A stretch of 7,364 bases of DNA from Undibacterium sp. (GCA_019752975.1 JAIELM010000504.1:1-7364); one strand, 5' to 3'; positions 1 through 6,975 are shown, counted from the stretch's first letter. Made by a program: numbers and translations. The notes: generated by a model not told the origin, from the sequence alone.

Positions 1-855
1 CTTAAAAATGCAGGAAAAGATAACTTTTTAGACAAAGAAATAATAGCGTACTCAATTTTATTGTTATGTGATTTGAAAAATTTCTATAGCAAAAATCTTT
101 CACCATCGGTAGCGCGTATGCAAGTGGTAGGCGCATTGCCACAAGCGACTATTACATCTTCTTTAGCCAGTCTAAATCAAGCATGGAAAGCCCGTAAAGT
201 AGAGCTGCCTACAGAAAAATTAACTAGTCCAGCGATGCAAGCACAAGTATTTTTTGTGGATGTACCGGACGCCAAACAATCAGTTTTAAGAATCGGCTAT
301 CCCGCACTCGCCGCCACCGATAAGAATTACTATGCTGCCACAGTGATGAATTACATACTCGGCGGCGGTGGTTTTGCTTCGCGCTTAACCCAACAACTAC
401 GTGAGGGTAAAGGCTATACCTATGGCATTAATTCTAGTTTTTCGGGAAGCCGGGACACCGGTGTATTTACCATTGCTAGTGGTGTCAGAAGTAATGTCAC
501 GCTGGAATCGGCGCAGTTAGTAAAACAAATTTTAGCGGAATATGGCGCCACCTACACAGAGCAAGATCTCGCTACCACCAAGGGTTTTCTGATTAAGAGT
601 AATGCCCGCGCCTTCGAAACTGCCGGTGCCAAATTAGGCATGCTGGAAAATATCAGCAAATACGGTTGGAAAGCCAGCTATGTCAAAGACCGCGAGCAAA
701 TCGTGAAAGCCATGAGCATGGATCAAATCAAAAATCTGTCACAGAAATATCTCGACCCGAACAAGATGTTTTGGTTGGTGGTCGGCGATGCAAAAACTCA
801 GTTGGCGCGGATGAAGGAATTGGGATTTGGTGAGCCGGTTTTGTTGGGGAAGTGA
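1..855 (+). CDS. M16 (pitrilysin-family) zinc peptidase, C-terminal part, 5' truncated by window edge
   Basis: The reading frame is open from base 1 to the TGA at 853-855, giving 284 codons. The TTG at 61 is only an in-frame leucine, so the gene really begins left of the window. The protein matches the C-terminal (PF05193-type) half of M16 peptidases. A segment ending DLKNFYSKNLSPSVARMQVVG is followed by a second fold containing ILGGGGFASRL, LREGKGYTYG (residues about 133-142) and a glycine-rich beta segment. In this family the Arg and Tyr of the LRE-GYTYG stretch help position substrate. The catalytic HxxEH motif belongs to the N-terminal domain and is not visible, so this could be an active protease or the non-catalytic partner of a pair. 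M16 proteins of this kind are usually periplasmic or secreted and degrade peptides. No downstream gene lies on the same strand within 770 bp, so it is the last gene of its transcript. The family call is firm; the substrate is unknown. Confidence 0.9.
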   Translation, partial: LKNAGKDNFLDKEIIAYSILLLCDLKNFYSKNLSPSVARMQVVGALPQATITSSLASLNQAWKARKVELPTEKLTSPAMQAQVFFVDVPDAKQSVLRIGYPALAATDKNYYAATVMNYILGGGGFASRLTQQLREGKGYTYGINSSFSGSRDTGVFTIASGVRSNVTLESAQLVKQILAEYGATYTEQDLATTKGFLIKSNARAFETAGAKLGMLENISKYGWKASYVKDREQIVKAMSMDQIKNLSQKYLDPNKMFWLVVGDAKTQLARMKELGFGEPVLLGK

Positions 856-901
856 TTAATATGTCCGTTAGTTTCTAATGTAGTCTTTGTCGGTTATAGA
901 G

Positions 902-934
902 TTGCGTGGTGCAATTTATTGAATCACGCAATTT
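902..934 (+). terminator. Weak hairpin after the M16 gene, possible terminator
   Basis: TTGCGTG (902-908) pairs with CACGCAA (925-931), and two further pairs (one G-T) close a 12-base loop. Three T residues follow, then a mixed AT-rich stretch. It starts 46 bp after the M16 stop codon. The stem is moderate and the T tract short, so termination is plausible but not strong. Otherwise the 136-bp gap between the M16 stop and the next gene's stop is just AT-rich, with a small AAAAATATTTTT palindrome near 970-982. Confidence 0.35.
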
Positions 935-991
935 CAAATATTGTTTGACGATCAATTTCTATGGGACCTAAAAATATTTTTTTAAAGAAAT

Positions 992-1417
992 TTAATTTGA
1001 ATATTGCACGAGAATGATACTATCAATTCCATTCTCGCTGGCTGAAGTCAAGACAGATGCGAAGGCTTGATAAGATGCCAAAGGATTGGTCGTAATGTTT
1101 ATATCTGGATAGGATGATAGTGCAGAGGAAAACTTCATTTTCTCATTGAGCTGTTTCGGATTGACAAGCTCACCATTCCATCTCATTGTGTCATCGAAAT
1201 CCACGGTGACGAAATTTGGAGGATATTCTCTCATATTTAAACCGCCGCCCATTGTGCAACCTGGAAAATATAAACCTACCAAAATTGGCTCCGCATGATT
1301 GTTTGGCGCAATAAATATGATGGAGGCTACCGTTAAGCTGAACAATATTGTCATCGCGGATTCCAAATTGATATTCCATTTGGACGTTTGCCCGTCAACG
1401 CGCATATCTAAACTCAT
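992..1417 (-). CDS. Orphan ExbD/TolR-like membrane protein lacking the conserved transmembrane Asp
   Basis: A 141-residue protein. I chose the ATG at 1417 because AGAGG (1422-1426) lies four bases upstream; the frame stays open to a TTG at 1480, which has no ribosome site. Residues 1-15 look cytoplasmic, about 20-38 (SAMTILFSLTVASIIFIAP) form one membrane segment, and about 43-141 form a periplasmic domain. The organisation fits ExbD/TolR: VTVDFDDTMRWNGELV (70-85) matches the 'v.id.dG.v..NGe.v' strand, and INITTNPLASYQAFASVLTSASENGIDSIILV (106-137) matches the conserved end of the domain. Known ExbD/TolR proteins work with ExbB/TolQ as proton-driven motor stators energising outer-membrane transport or envelope integrity. 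Here the N-terminal 'INVTPLVDVMLVLL' consensus reads INLESAMTILFSLT, placing Thr23 where the proton-carrying Asp should be. No exbB, tonB or tolQ gene is nearby. The gene looks more AT-rich than its neighbours. It may be a decayed paralogue, or a protein that keeps only the peptidoglycan- or TonB-binding fold. I inferred the family by eye, without a search. Confidence 0.65.
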   Translation of the reverse strand: MSLDMRVDGQTSKWNINLESAMTILFSLTVASIIFIAPNNHAEPILVGLYFPGCTMGGGLNMREYPPNFVTVDFDDTMRWNGELVNPKQLNEKMKFSSALSSYPDINITTNPLASYQAFASVLTSASENGIDSIILVQYSN

Positions 1418-1420
1418 AAT

Positions 1421-1426
1421 TCCTCT
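1421..1426 (-). promoter_or_regulatory. Ribosome binding site that fixes the ExbD-like start
   Basis: On the minus strand AGAGGA stands just before ATT-ATG, leaving four bases between AGAGG and the ATG at 1417. The spacing is a little short but much better than anything before the upstream TTG at 1480. It is the main reason for shortening the open frame to 141 residues. Confidence 0.55.
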
Positions 1427-1530
1427 ATTTTTCGAAATAATGTCAAGCACCGTAGAATTTATTCGGTAAGTATCTACCAATTTAATGAGCTATACAAGGA
1501 TAAATTGAGCGAGCTAATTTCCAATGGTAT

Positions 1531-1559
1531 TTGACCTACTATCGACCCTGAAGTACTCT
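1531..1559 (+). promoter_or_regulatory. Candidate sigma70-type promoter for the aspartate kinase gene
   Basis: TTGACC (1531-1536, five of six to consensus) and TACTCT (1554-1559, three of six) are 17 bp apart. Initiation near 1566 would leave a leader of about 60 bases before the ATG at 1629. A perfect 10-bp palindrome, CGATTAATCG (1563-1572), sits at the predicted start point and could bind a repressor. The -10 box is weak, so this is tentative. The rest of the 1418-1628 divergent region shows no clear promoter for the minus-strand gene. Confidence 0.35.
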
Positions 1560-1628
1560 AGACGATTAATCGGCGCGGCGCGTGTTTTGCCGACTCACAA
1601 TTTACCCAAATGAATTCTGGAATCAGTA

Positions 1629-3032
1629 ATGAAAAAAATCGTCGTCAAATTTGGTGGATCGAATCTTAAAGAAGTGCAAGATGTTGATCGCGTGGTTAAT
1701 GTGGTGCAGAGATATAACCGACCATTGGTATTGGTGGTGTCGGCTTTTTTTGGCATTACTAATGCTTTGGTAGCCTGTGTGCAAGCGGCTAAGGAAGGGG
1801 CGGGGACTAAGGCGGCCTTGGCGGAGAGTCAAAATTACACACTGACTTTGCGTCAGTTAAATAGACAGATTTTGGAAGCCAATATCGCCGATCCGGTGCA
1901 GCGTGCGCGTACCGAACAGGCCTTGGCTAATCGGCTTGATCAGCTTGATCGTTATTTGACCGGCATACACTGCATAGGCGATGTGCCTACTTTTGTGAAC
2001 GATGCGATCTTGAGTTATGGCGAACGACTTTCTAGTTTGCTGTTAACCGAGGTTTTGCAAAGTCGTGGTATCGCCGCACGCGAAGCTTTGCCGGAAGACA
2101 TCGGTCTGATTAGTGACGGTGTTTTTGGCAATGCCGCTTGTGATTTTGAGGCCAGTGCGGCGGGTGTTTCGCAAGCCTTAGCTGATGATGTCGTGTTTGT
2201 TGTGCCCGGTTTTTACGGTGTCGATAAAGCGGGAAAGACCACTTTGTTTGGACGTGGTGGTTCCGACTATTCTGCTGCCTCTATCGCCGCTTGCATAGGC
2301 GCCGAATCCTTAGATGTATGGAAGGATGTGGACGGTTTTTTGAGTGCGGATCCTAGTGCAGTCACGGCACCGCGTTCGATTACTCAACTTAACTATTTGG
2401 AAGCGGCTGAGTTATCTTATTTTGGCGCAAAAATTTTACATCCACGTACCGTCGAACCTTTGTTTGATCGCGATATTCCTATTCGTATTTTGAACATTAC
2501 TAGACCCGAGCGTGGTTTGCAGCCTTATACGATTATCGATAATCAGCGTCGTGTGACGCGCGATGTGGTCAAGAGTGTGACCTCGACCGAGGACATAGCG
2601 ATCCTTAAATTGCATGGACCTGGGGTTGGTTTTAAAGCGGGTATTTTGGCGCAGGTAACCAATACCTTGGATAAAAACGGCATCAATATCAAGAGCGTCT
2701 TGACGGCACAAACGGCGATCAATATTTTACTCTCACGTGATCATCTGGATGCCGCCTATGCGGCTTTGGCGGAACATCATCTCGCTGGCGTAGTGGAAGT
2801 AAGCCGTAACGACGCGGTGGCCATCGTTGCAGTGGTGGGTGATGGCGTGCTCGAGGCGTCGGATGTCGGCAGTGCGATTGCTAGCCGCGCCTTATCTAGT
2901 GCATTGGCAGGTGGAGTTCGGGTGTGTTTAGCGGCGGCAGGCGCCAGCGAAGTTGCGGCCTATATGTTGGTGCATCAAGATGATCGCAAATTAGCCTTGC
3001 AATTGGTGCATGCCGAATTCTTTGGGGGATAA
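1629..3032 (+). CDS. Aspartate kinase (monofunctional, with C-terminal ACT regulatory domains)
   Basis: A complete 467-residue cytoplasmic protein. Aspartate kinase phosphorylates L-aspartate with ATP to 4-aspartyl phosphate, the first step towards lysine/diaminopimelate, threonine and methionine. Visible amino-acid-kinase motifs are KFGGSNL (7-13), SAFFGITNAL (38-47), SYGERLSS (129-136), GRGGSDYSAA (208-217), WKDVDGFLSADP (231-242) and ELSYFGAKILHPRTV (261-275). Residues about 320-467 form the paired ACT region; DKNGINIKSVLTAQTAINILLS is typical of the first, effector-binding ACT, so feedback control by an end-product amino acid is likely. ATG 1629 is the natural start because KKIVVKFGG is the expected beginning; only a weak GGA (about 1620) lies upstream. 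Two points are unusual. The first loop reads KFGGSN where KFGGTS is commonest. Length and motifs also differ from the roughly 405-residue KYGGTSMGS-type LysC that I recall as the housekeeping enzyme of betaproteobacteria, so this may be a second isoenzyme. No other lysine or threonine gene lies beside it. It ends 7 bp from the convergent regulator. Confidence 0.93.
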   Translation: MKKIVVKFGGSNLKEVQDVDRVVNVVQRYNRPLVLVVSAFFGITNALVACVQAAKEGAGTKAALAESQNYTLTLRQLNRQILEANIADPVQRARTEQALANRLDQLDRYLTGIHCIGDVPTFVNDAILSYGERLSSLLLTEVLQSRGIAAREALPEDIGLISDGVFGNAACDFEASAAGVSQALADDVVFVVPGFYGVDKAGKTTLFGRGGSDYSAASIAACIGAESLDVWKDVDGFLSADPSAVTAPRSITQLNYLEAAELSYFGAKILHPRTVEPLFDRDIPIRILNITRPERGLQPYTIIDNQRRVTRDVVKSVTSTEDIAILKLHGPGVGFKAGILAQVTNTLDKNGINIKSVLTAQTAINILLSRDHLDAAYAALAEHHLAGVVEVSRNDAVAIVAVVGDGVLEASDVGSAIASRALSSALAGGVRVCLAAAGASEVAAYMLVHQDDRKLALQLVHAEFFGG

Positions 3033-3039
3033 AATCCAG

Positions 3040-4104
3040 TTAGTGAGTATCTTGAGGGTTCAGTTTGCTTTCTCTGAAAGCCGAGGGCGACATGCCTGTC
3101 TCCCTTAAGAACTCTTTATTGAAATTGGATTTACTACTAAAGCCCGCCTCGACCATGATGTCGATGATAGACATCTCGGGTCGATTGATGAGCAGTTGCT
3201 GCGCTTCTTGTAAGCGGAGTCCGTTCAAATGTGCAGAGAAACTTTTCCCCACTACTTGATTGATGGCGTTTGAGAGTTGTCGTGCCGGGACTTGGAGTTT
3301 TCTTGCGGCTAGAGCGAGAGTGATGCCGAATTCTTGTTTGTGCAGTTCCTCGGTTTTGAGCAAAGTTTCCCATCGTTGAAACAAATTTTCGGCCACATCG
3401 GTACTCAATGCAGGTGCTGGTTTTGGTAAATTTTGCGACCCCAATTGGTACATCCACTCCAACCAAGTACTACGATACAGTGCGCCTAAAATGGTGAGGC
3501 TGTTTAAGCTGAGAAAAGCTAAACCAGCAATTAGCATGGCGCGAGAATCGCGCAAGCTAGTTCCATTTTGCATTTCTAAATCCACTGCGATTTCTAAGAC
3601 GATGTTGATCAAAGTCATGGCCATGAGACTTTGCAGCCAGCGCATGGCAGAGGCGGCGTAGTCGCCTAGATGACTTAAGTTGCTAGATCCGCGATACAAG
3701 GAGTGGAGGACGTAAGAAATCAACAAAAAATATGTCACAAAACTCGCCAAGATTGCCATATCTATCCATTGAGGTTTCAGCAGCAATAGACAAGCAAAAA
3801 TCGCCAAGCCAAGCGCGGGATGGATCACTTCACTGGTTTTCCAGCGACAATTGACGCGCTTAACGCAGGCAAAATACAGATACAAACAAGGGCCCAAGCA
3901 CATCGCAACGGCGGGGCGCAGATAGGCCCAAGCCCCGATGTGCATATTGAGCACAAGGATTAAGATTAGGCTTTGGTGCGCATACAGGAAAAAATTTAAT
4001 GCTAGCAAGCGTTTTGGTGCAGGACGCAGCGCGGGCATGGTCACAAACTGTGCCGCGAGTAAGAGACAAAGTAGCGCGTTGGCGAGATGGAGATGGGTAA
4101 GCAT
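3040..4104 (-). CDS. AraC-family transcriptional regulator with N-terminal seven-helix membrane domain
   Basis: With the ATG at 4104 the protein has 354 residues. The frame is open to a TTG at 4173 (377 residues), which has no ribosome site; the ATG has only a GGA very close to it, so the start is uncertain. Hydrophobic segments lie near residues 1-22, 33-55, 61-80, 95-110, 114-134, 158-175 and 189-210, suggesting about seven inner-membrane helices. After a linker, residues about 262-347 form the AraC/XylS double helix-turn-helix: LALAARKLQVPARQLSNAINQVVG, then SIIDIMVEAGFSSKSNFNKEFLRETGMSPSAF, which fits the family signature 'GF.s.s.F.r.Fk...G.sP..fR'. No sugar-binding cupin is present, so the signal is probably sensed by the membrane part. 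The architecture is known in proteobacteria, but ligands are mostly undefined. It converges with the aspartate kinase gene (7-bp gap) and is co-directional with the protease gene 249 bp upstream. Its target is not evident; self-regulation or control of the protease are inferences. Confidence 0.9.
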   Translation of the reverse strand: MLTHLHLANALLCLLLAAQFVTMPALRPAPKRLLALNFFLYAHQSLILILVLNMHIGAWAYLRPAVAMCLGPCLYLYFACVKRVNCRWKTSEVIHPALGLAIFACLLLLKPQWIDMAILASFVTYFLLISYVLHSLYRGSSNLSHLGDYAASAMRWLQSLMAMTLINIVLEIAVDLEMQNGTSLRDSRAMLIAGLAFLSLNSLTILGALYRSTWLEWMYQLGSQNLPKPAPALSTDVAENLFQRWETLLKTEELHKQEFGITLALAARKLQVPARQLSNAINQVVGKSFSAHLNGLRLQEAQQLLINRPEMSIIDIMVEAGFSSKSNFNKEFLRETGMSPSAFRESKLNPQDTH

Positions 4105-4225
4105 GAATCCAATAAAAATGATGGGGCGAACCTGATACGGTGTGCCTTGTGTAATCACTGGAATACGATGCAAACTCGATGAGCCCGTATTCTAGTGATC
4201 GTCTGCAAGATCTGTATCGTGTTTA

Positions 4226-4251
4226 AAAATGACGTAAGTATCATTTTACGT
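4226..4251. repeat. Two overlapping inverted repeats, candidate operator upstream of the AraC-type regulator
   Basis: AAAATGA (4226-4232) and TCATTTT (4241-4247) form one inverted pair with an 8-bp spacer. ACGTAA (4232-4237) and TTACGT (4246-4251) form a second perfect pair, also with an 8-bp spacer, offset by 5 bp. They lie between the regulator start and the end of the protease gene, about 120 bp upstream of the regulator's ATG. This resembles a dimer binding site and could be an operator for the regulator gene. No convincing -35/-10 pair was found nearby on the minus strand. Confidence 0.4.
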
Positions 4252-4301
4252 GGAAATGTGAACGCTTTTCAAAATTTGAAGGATTGAAGTTGTTTCGCTA
4301 C

Positions 4302-4334
4302 CAGCGTGGACACGGTGAGAGTGTGCCCACGCTG
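4302..4334 (-). terminator. Stem-loop just after the protease gene, no T tract
   Basis: CAGCGTGG (4302-4309) pairs perfectly with CCACGCTG (4327-4334). After one mismatch, CAC (4311-4313) pairs with GTG (4323-4325), leaving a 9-base loop. It begins 18 bp past the protease stop codon. No run of T follows on either strand, so it is not a textbook Rho-independent terminator. It may protect the 3' end of the message or act as a terminator helper. A further small palindrome, TTCAAA-A-TTTGAA, lies at 4268-4280. Confidence 0.45.
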
Positions 4335-4352
4335 TGTTGATCGATTACTTAA

Positions 4353-6800
4353 TTACCTTACTAAGTGCAATATATCATCGCTGCTGTTTGGCATAAATAC
4401 GCTGCCTTGAGCTGGAATAAAACGCACACCAACTTTATGTTCGCCTGCCGGCAATTCCCTGGTCGACCATACTGCTTGGCCGTTGGTATCGAGCACGATG
4501 GCAGTACTTTGTTCCTTACCATCGACACTAAATACCACCATGCCTGTAGGGATTACTCGCCTTGCGTTACCCGAGTTTCTTTGTACTGTTGCTGTAAAAT
4601 TGGCCGGTTCGCCTATCGCTGTCTGTACTTTTGCATCGTCCAAATCAACCCGTGTTGAACCTGCTTCGATTAATTGACTTTGCAAGTGCGTTTTGGCAAA
4701 ACCGACTTCACCTGTGGCGACTACATCGAAGACGCAATTGGCGTTGCGGTTCTTATCTGTAATAGCTGAGCAAGCTTTTATCGCAGTCGCTTGATCAAGT
4801 GGATCGACTGGTTTTACGTTGCTGCGAGGGATGATACAAGGCGGATTTTCTAACGGCCAGCTTGGAATGGTGAAGTCGGCGGTCGAGGTTCCGGCGGCAT
4901 AGTCGAACAGACTGGTGGCGGGAGTGACGCGCCATGCGTTAGCAAAACTATTGTTGAGGTCAAGATAGCGCTGATGCAAATTGGCGGGTTTTGGTCCCAA
5001 GTTGCTACCATTGGGTAGCGCAGGCAACCAACTACCGGCCGCAATCGATCCCATAATACCTTCGCTGGCACGAGTATGGTAGACACTCACATTGAGATAC
5101 CATTTGCTTTGTGATGCCCACCAACCTGGTGTCACGATGAGGGTAGATCCATCCGGGAAATTCGCTTCAACACCGCCAGGAGCGCCGGTCTTAGCAAGGC
5201 GTCCGCCACCACCTAGGTACAATGGGCTAGCACCTAGACTGGTGAGCACGCCATCGACCCGCAATTGCATGCCACTAGGATCGGGAATGCCAGTGATATT
5301 GGGTTGATAGGAAATTCTATGCGTGCCTAATTTCGCCGCCACCGCGGTATTTAAGCTGACACAACTGGCTAAACCTGTATAGGGATTTGGTCCTGGGTTG
5401 AAGGTAGTTGCAATCGGTGTTTGGCGGGTTTGTACCTGCATGCCATTGCCGTCTCTTAAGGTGGTAAATTCACCGGCACTTTGGAAATCATAAGAGATGC
5501 CATCAACCGTCGAAAAATGCGGATCGCCGTCGTCGTGACCATCGTTTAATGAACCCCAATGGAGTAACTCATTCGGTGATCCTACGCCTGGATTGATGAT
5601 GCCAGCCCAGCCAGCAGTACCTGTCACATCGGCGGCGTTATGGATAGCTGCCCATACTGTGGCGGGATTGGCGGCCACATGATTTTGCAAGTACAAAGCA
5701 GCGACACCCGCCACATGTGGGGATGCCATCGACGTGCCAGACATGGTGGCTGTTGCAGTATCACTGGCATTGCCGGCCGAGAGAATAAACGATCCCGGTG
5801 CGAACAAATCTAAGCAAGTTCCCCAATTCGAGGTGCCTGAGCGCGTATCGTTGGTGGGATTGATATTGCCGACCGTGATCGCGGTGGGGACATGCGCAGG
5901 CGAGAAAGTGCAAGCGTCTGCATTGCTATTTCCCGCAGCGATTGCGTAGGTCACACCAGAAGCAATTGAATTGGTGACCGAAGTGTCTAGAGCTGGCGAC
6001 AAACCACCGCCCAAACTCATATTTGCCACCGCAGGATGCACTGCATTGTTGGTGACCCAATCTACTCCAGCGATGACGCCGGATGTGGTGCCGCTACCAG
6101 AGCAGTCCAGTACCCGTACTGGATGCAGATTCACTAGCTTGGCGATGCCATAAGTCGTCCCACCTACAGTCCCGGCCACATGCGTACCATGGCCATGGCA
6201 GTCGTTAGTTCCCCACGCATCGACGATAGAAGTAAAGCCGCCGGTGGCACGTCCACCAAATTGCGTATGCGTACTCCGGATACCTGTGTCGATGACATAG
6301 GCATGTACTCCGGTTCCTGTTTCGCTATAGGTGTAACGATTATCCAAAGCTAACAGGCGCTCGCTAGTTCTATCCAAACCGGTAGGCGGACTAGTTTGTA
6401 CTACATCGATTGACATTTTACTGTCTTGTTCTATGTAGGCGACACCCGCGATGGCGCGTAGGCGTTCTACACTACTGGCAGGCGCGATGACACTAAATCC
6501 CTGTAGGCTCCGAGTGTAAGTAAATCCGATTCTCGCGCCTAGGCTTTGCGCTTGAGCTTGTCCTGCTTTGATTACATTAGCATCGCTGCCTTCTTTAAAA
6601 ACCAAGATGTATTGATCGGGGATAGCGAGTTGCGCCGACTTACTGACTAATGGCGCTAAGTTGCCCGATCCCGTTTGTGCCGCTATCGCGCTTGAAGCGC
6701 TCAGCTGAGTGAGACCCAAAGCGATAAAACAAAAGCCGTGTAGCGCTAGTCTTTTTGTCGACCTAGGTTTAATTACAGGTGGTTGAAAATGAGTAGTCAT
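4353..6800 (-). CDS. Secreted subtilisin-like serine protease (S8, proteinase K-like) with VWD-like and Ig-like C-terminal domains
   Basis: An 815-residue protein. The ATG at 6800 is preferred because AAGGA (6809-6813) lies eight bases upstream; a longer open frame to 6869 lacks such a site. Domains in order: a Sec signal peptide (basic region KPRSTKR, hydrophobic core 18-34, cleavage near AIAA-Q at 41/42); an inhibitor I9 propeptide (about 62-128, DQYILVFKE to YIEQDSK); and the S8 catalytic domain (about 160-400). Catalytic residues are Asp171 in YVIDTGI, His204 in GHGTHVAG, oxyanion Asn291 in AIAAGNS, and Ser357 in SGTSMASPHVAG. The motifs CTFSPAH and GTCLDLFAPG place it near proteinase K and aqualysin. 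Then DGDPHFSTVDGISYDFQSAGEF (425-445) opens a von Willebrand type D-like domain (about 425-580). Residues about 725-815 resemble a bacterial Ig-like (Big_3) domain, with PTGMVVFSVDG and LPAGEHKVGVRF. No C-terminal anchor or sorting tail is visible, so release into the medium, probably by type II secretion, is likely. The role is presumably extracellular proteolysis for nutrition; partners are unknown. Confidence 0.96.
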   Translation of the reverse strand: MTTHFQPPVIKPRSTKRLALHGFCFIALGLTQLSASSAIAAQTGSGNLAPLVSKSAQLAIPDQYILVFKEGSDANVIKAGQAQAQSLGARIGFTYTRSLQGFSVIAPASSVERLRAIAGVAYIEQDSKMSIDVVQTSPPTGLDRTSERLLALDNRYTYSETGTGVHAYVIDTGIRSTHTQFGGRATGGFTSIVDAWGTNDCHGHGTHVAGTVGGTTYGIAKLVNLHPVRVLDCSGSGTTSGVIAGVDWVTNNAVHPAVANMSLGGGLSPALDTSVTNSIASGVTYAIAAGNSNADACTFSPAHVPTAITVGNINPTNDTRSGTSNWGTCLDLFAPGSFILSAGNASDTATATMSGTSMASPHVAGVAALYLQNHVAANPATVWAAIHNAADVTGTAGWAGIINPGVGSPNELLHWGSLNDGHDDGDPHFSTVDGISYDFQSAGEFTTLRDGNGMQVQTRQTPIATTFNPGPNPYTGLASCVSLNTAVAAKLGTHRISYQPNITGIPDPSGMQLRVDGVLTSLGASPLYLGGGGRLAKTGAPGGVEANFPDGSTLIVTPGWWASQSKWYLNVSVYHTRASEGIMGSIAAGSWLPALPNGSNLGPKPANLHQRYLDLNNSFANAWRVTPATSLFDYAAGTSTADFTIPSWPLENPPCIIPRSNVKPVDPLDQATAIKACSAITDKNRNANCVFDVVATGEVGFAKTHLQSQLIEAGSTRVDLDDAKVQTAIGEPANFTATVQRNSGNARRVIPTGMVVFSVDGKEQSTAIVLDTNGQAVWSTRELPAGEHKVGVRFIPAQGSVFMPNSSDDILHLVR

Positions 6801-6808
6801 TATGCTGT

Positions 6809-6813
6809 TCCTT
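6809..6813 (-). promoter_or_regulatory. Ribosome binding site deciding the protease start
   Basis: AAGGA on the minus strand is eight bases from the ATG at 6800. The resulting protein begins MTTHFQ and runs straight into a good signal peptide. The longer frame from 6869 would add 23 residues ahead of it and has no such site. Confidence 0.7.
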
Positions 6814-6922
6814 ATCCAATGAATTTGCCAAATATGTTTGCTAAAATTATGGGGAAGTAGGCTATACAACGTGCTTCTTTTGACTGATTTTGATCATCCC
6901 CAAAATGAAGAAAATCACTGTA

Positions 6923-6951
6923 AATATATTTATGAGTAAAAAAATAGTAAA
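6923..6951 (-). promoter_or_regulatory. Candidate sigma70-type promoter for the protease gene
   Basis: On the minus strand TTTACT (6946-6951, four of six) and TATATT (6923-6928, five of six) are exactly 17 bp apart in an AT-rich setting. Transcription would start near 6916, giving a leader of about 115 bases before the ATG at 6800. That is long enough for post-transcriptional control, though no known riboswitch fold was recognised. Confidence 0.45.
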
Positions 6952-6975
6952 CAGTTTTTGAGAAGCCGTGACATT

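Noticed and set aside
61..855. M16 gene taken as a complete 264-residue gene from the TTG at 61
   Set aside because: The frame is open to base 1 without a stop and the sequence upstream fits the interior of an M16 protein, so the gene is truncated by the window.
1441..1446. Perfect TTGACA on the minus strand upstream of the ExbD-like gene as a -35 box
   Set aside because: A -10 box at 16-18 bp spacing would fall on the ribosome site (GGAATT), which neither matches TATAAT nor leaves room for a leader.
1418..1480. N-terminal extension of the ExbD-like protein to the TTG at 1480
   Set aside because: It would start at a rare TTG without a ribosome site, while the ATG at 1417 has AGAGG just upstream and yields the usual ExbD layout.
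1623..1832. Minus-strand frames inside the aspartate kinase gene, such as 1623-1832 and 2436-2711
   Set aside because: They are antisense to a well-supported gene with clear motifs and have no recognisable product.
4850..6153. Several frames of 60-78 codons within the protease gene
   Set aside because: They overlap well-supported catalytic and VWD-coding sequence in other frames and carry no motifs.
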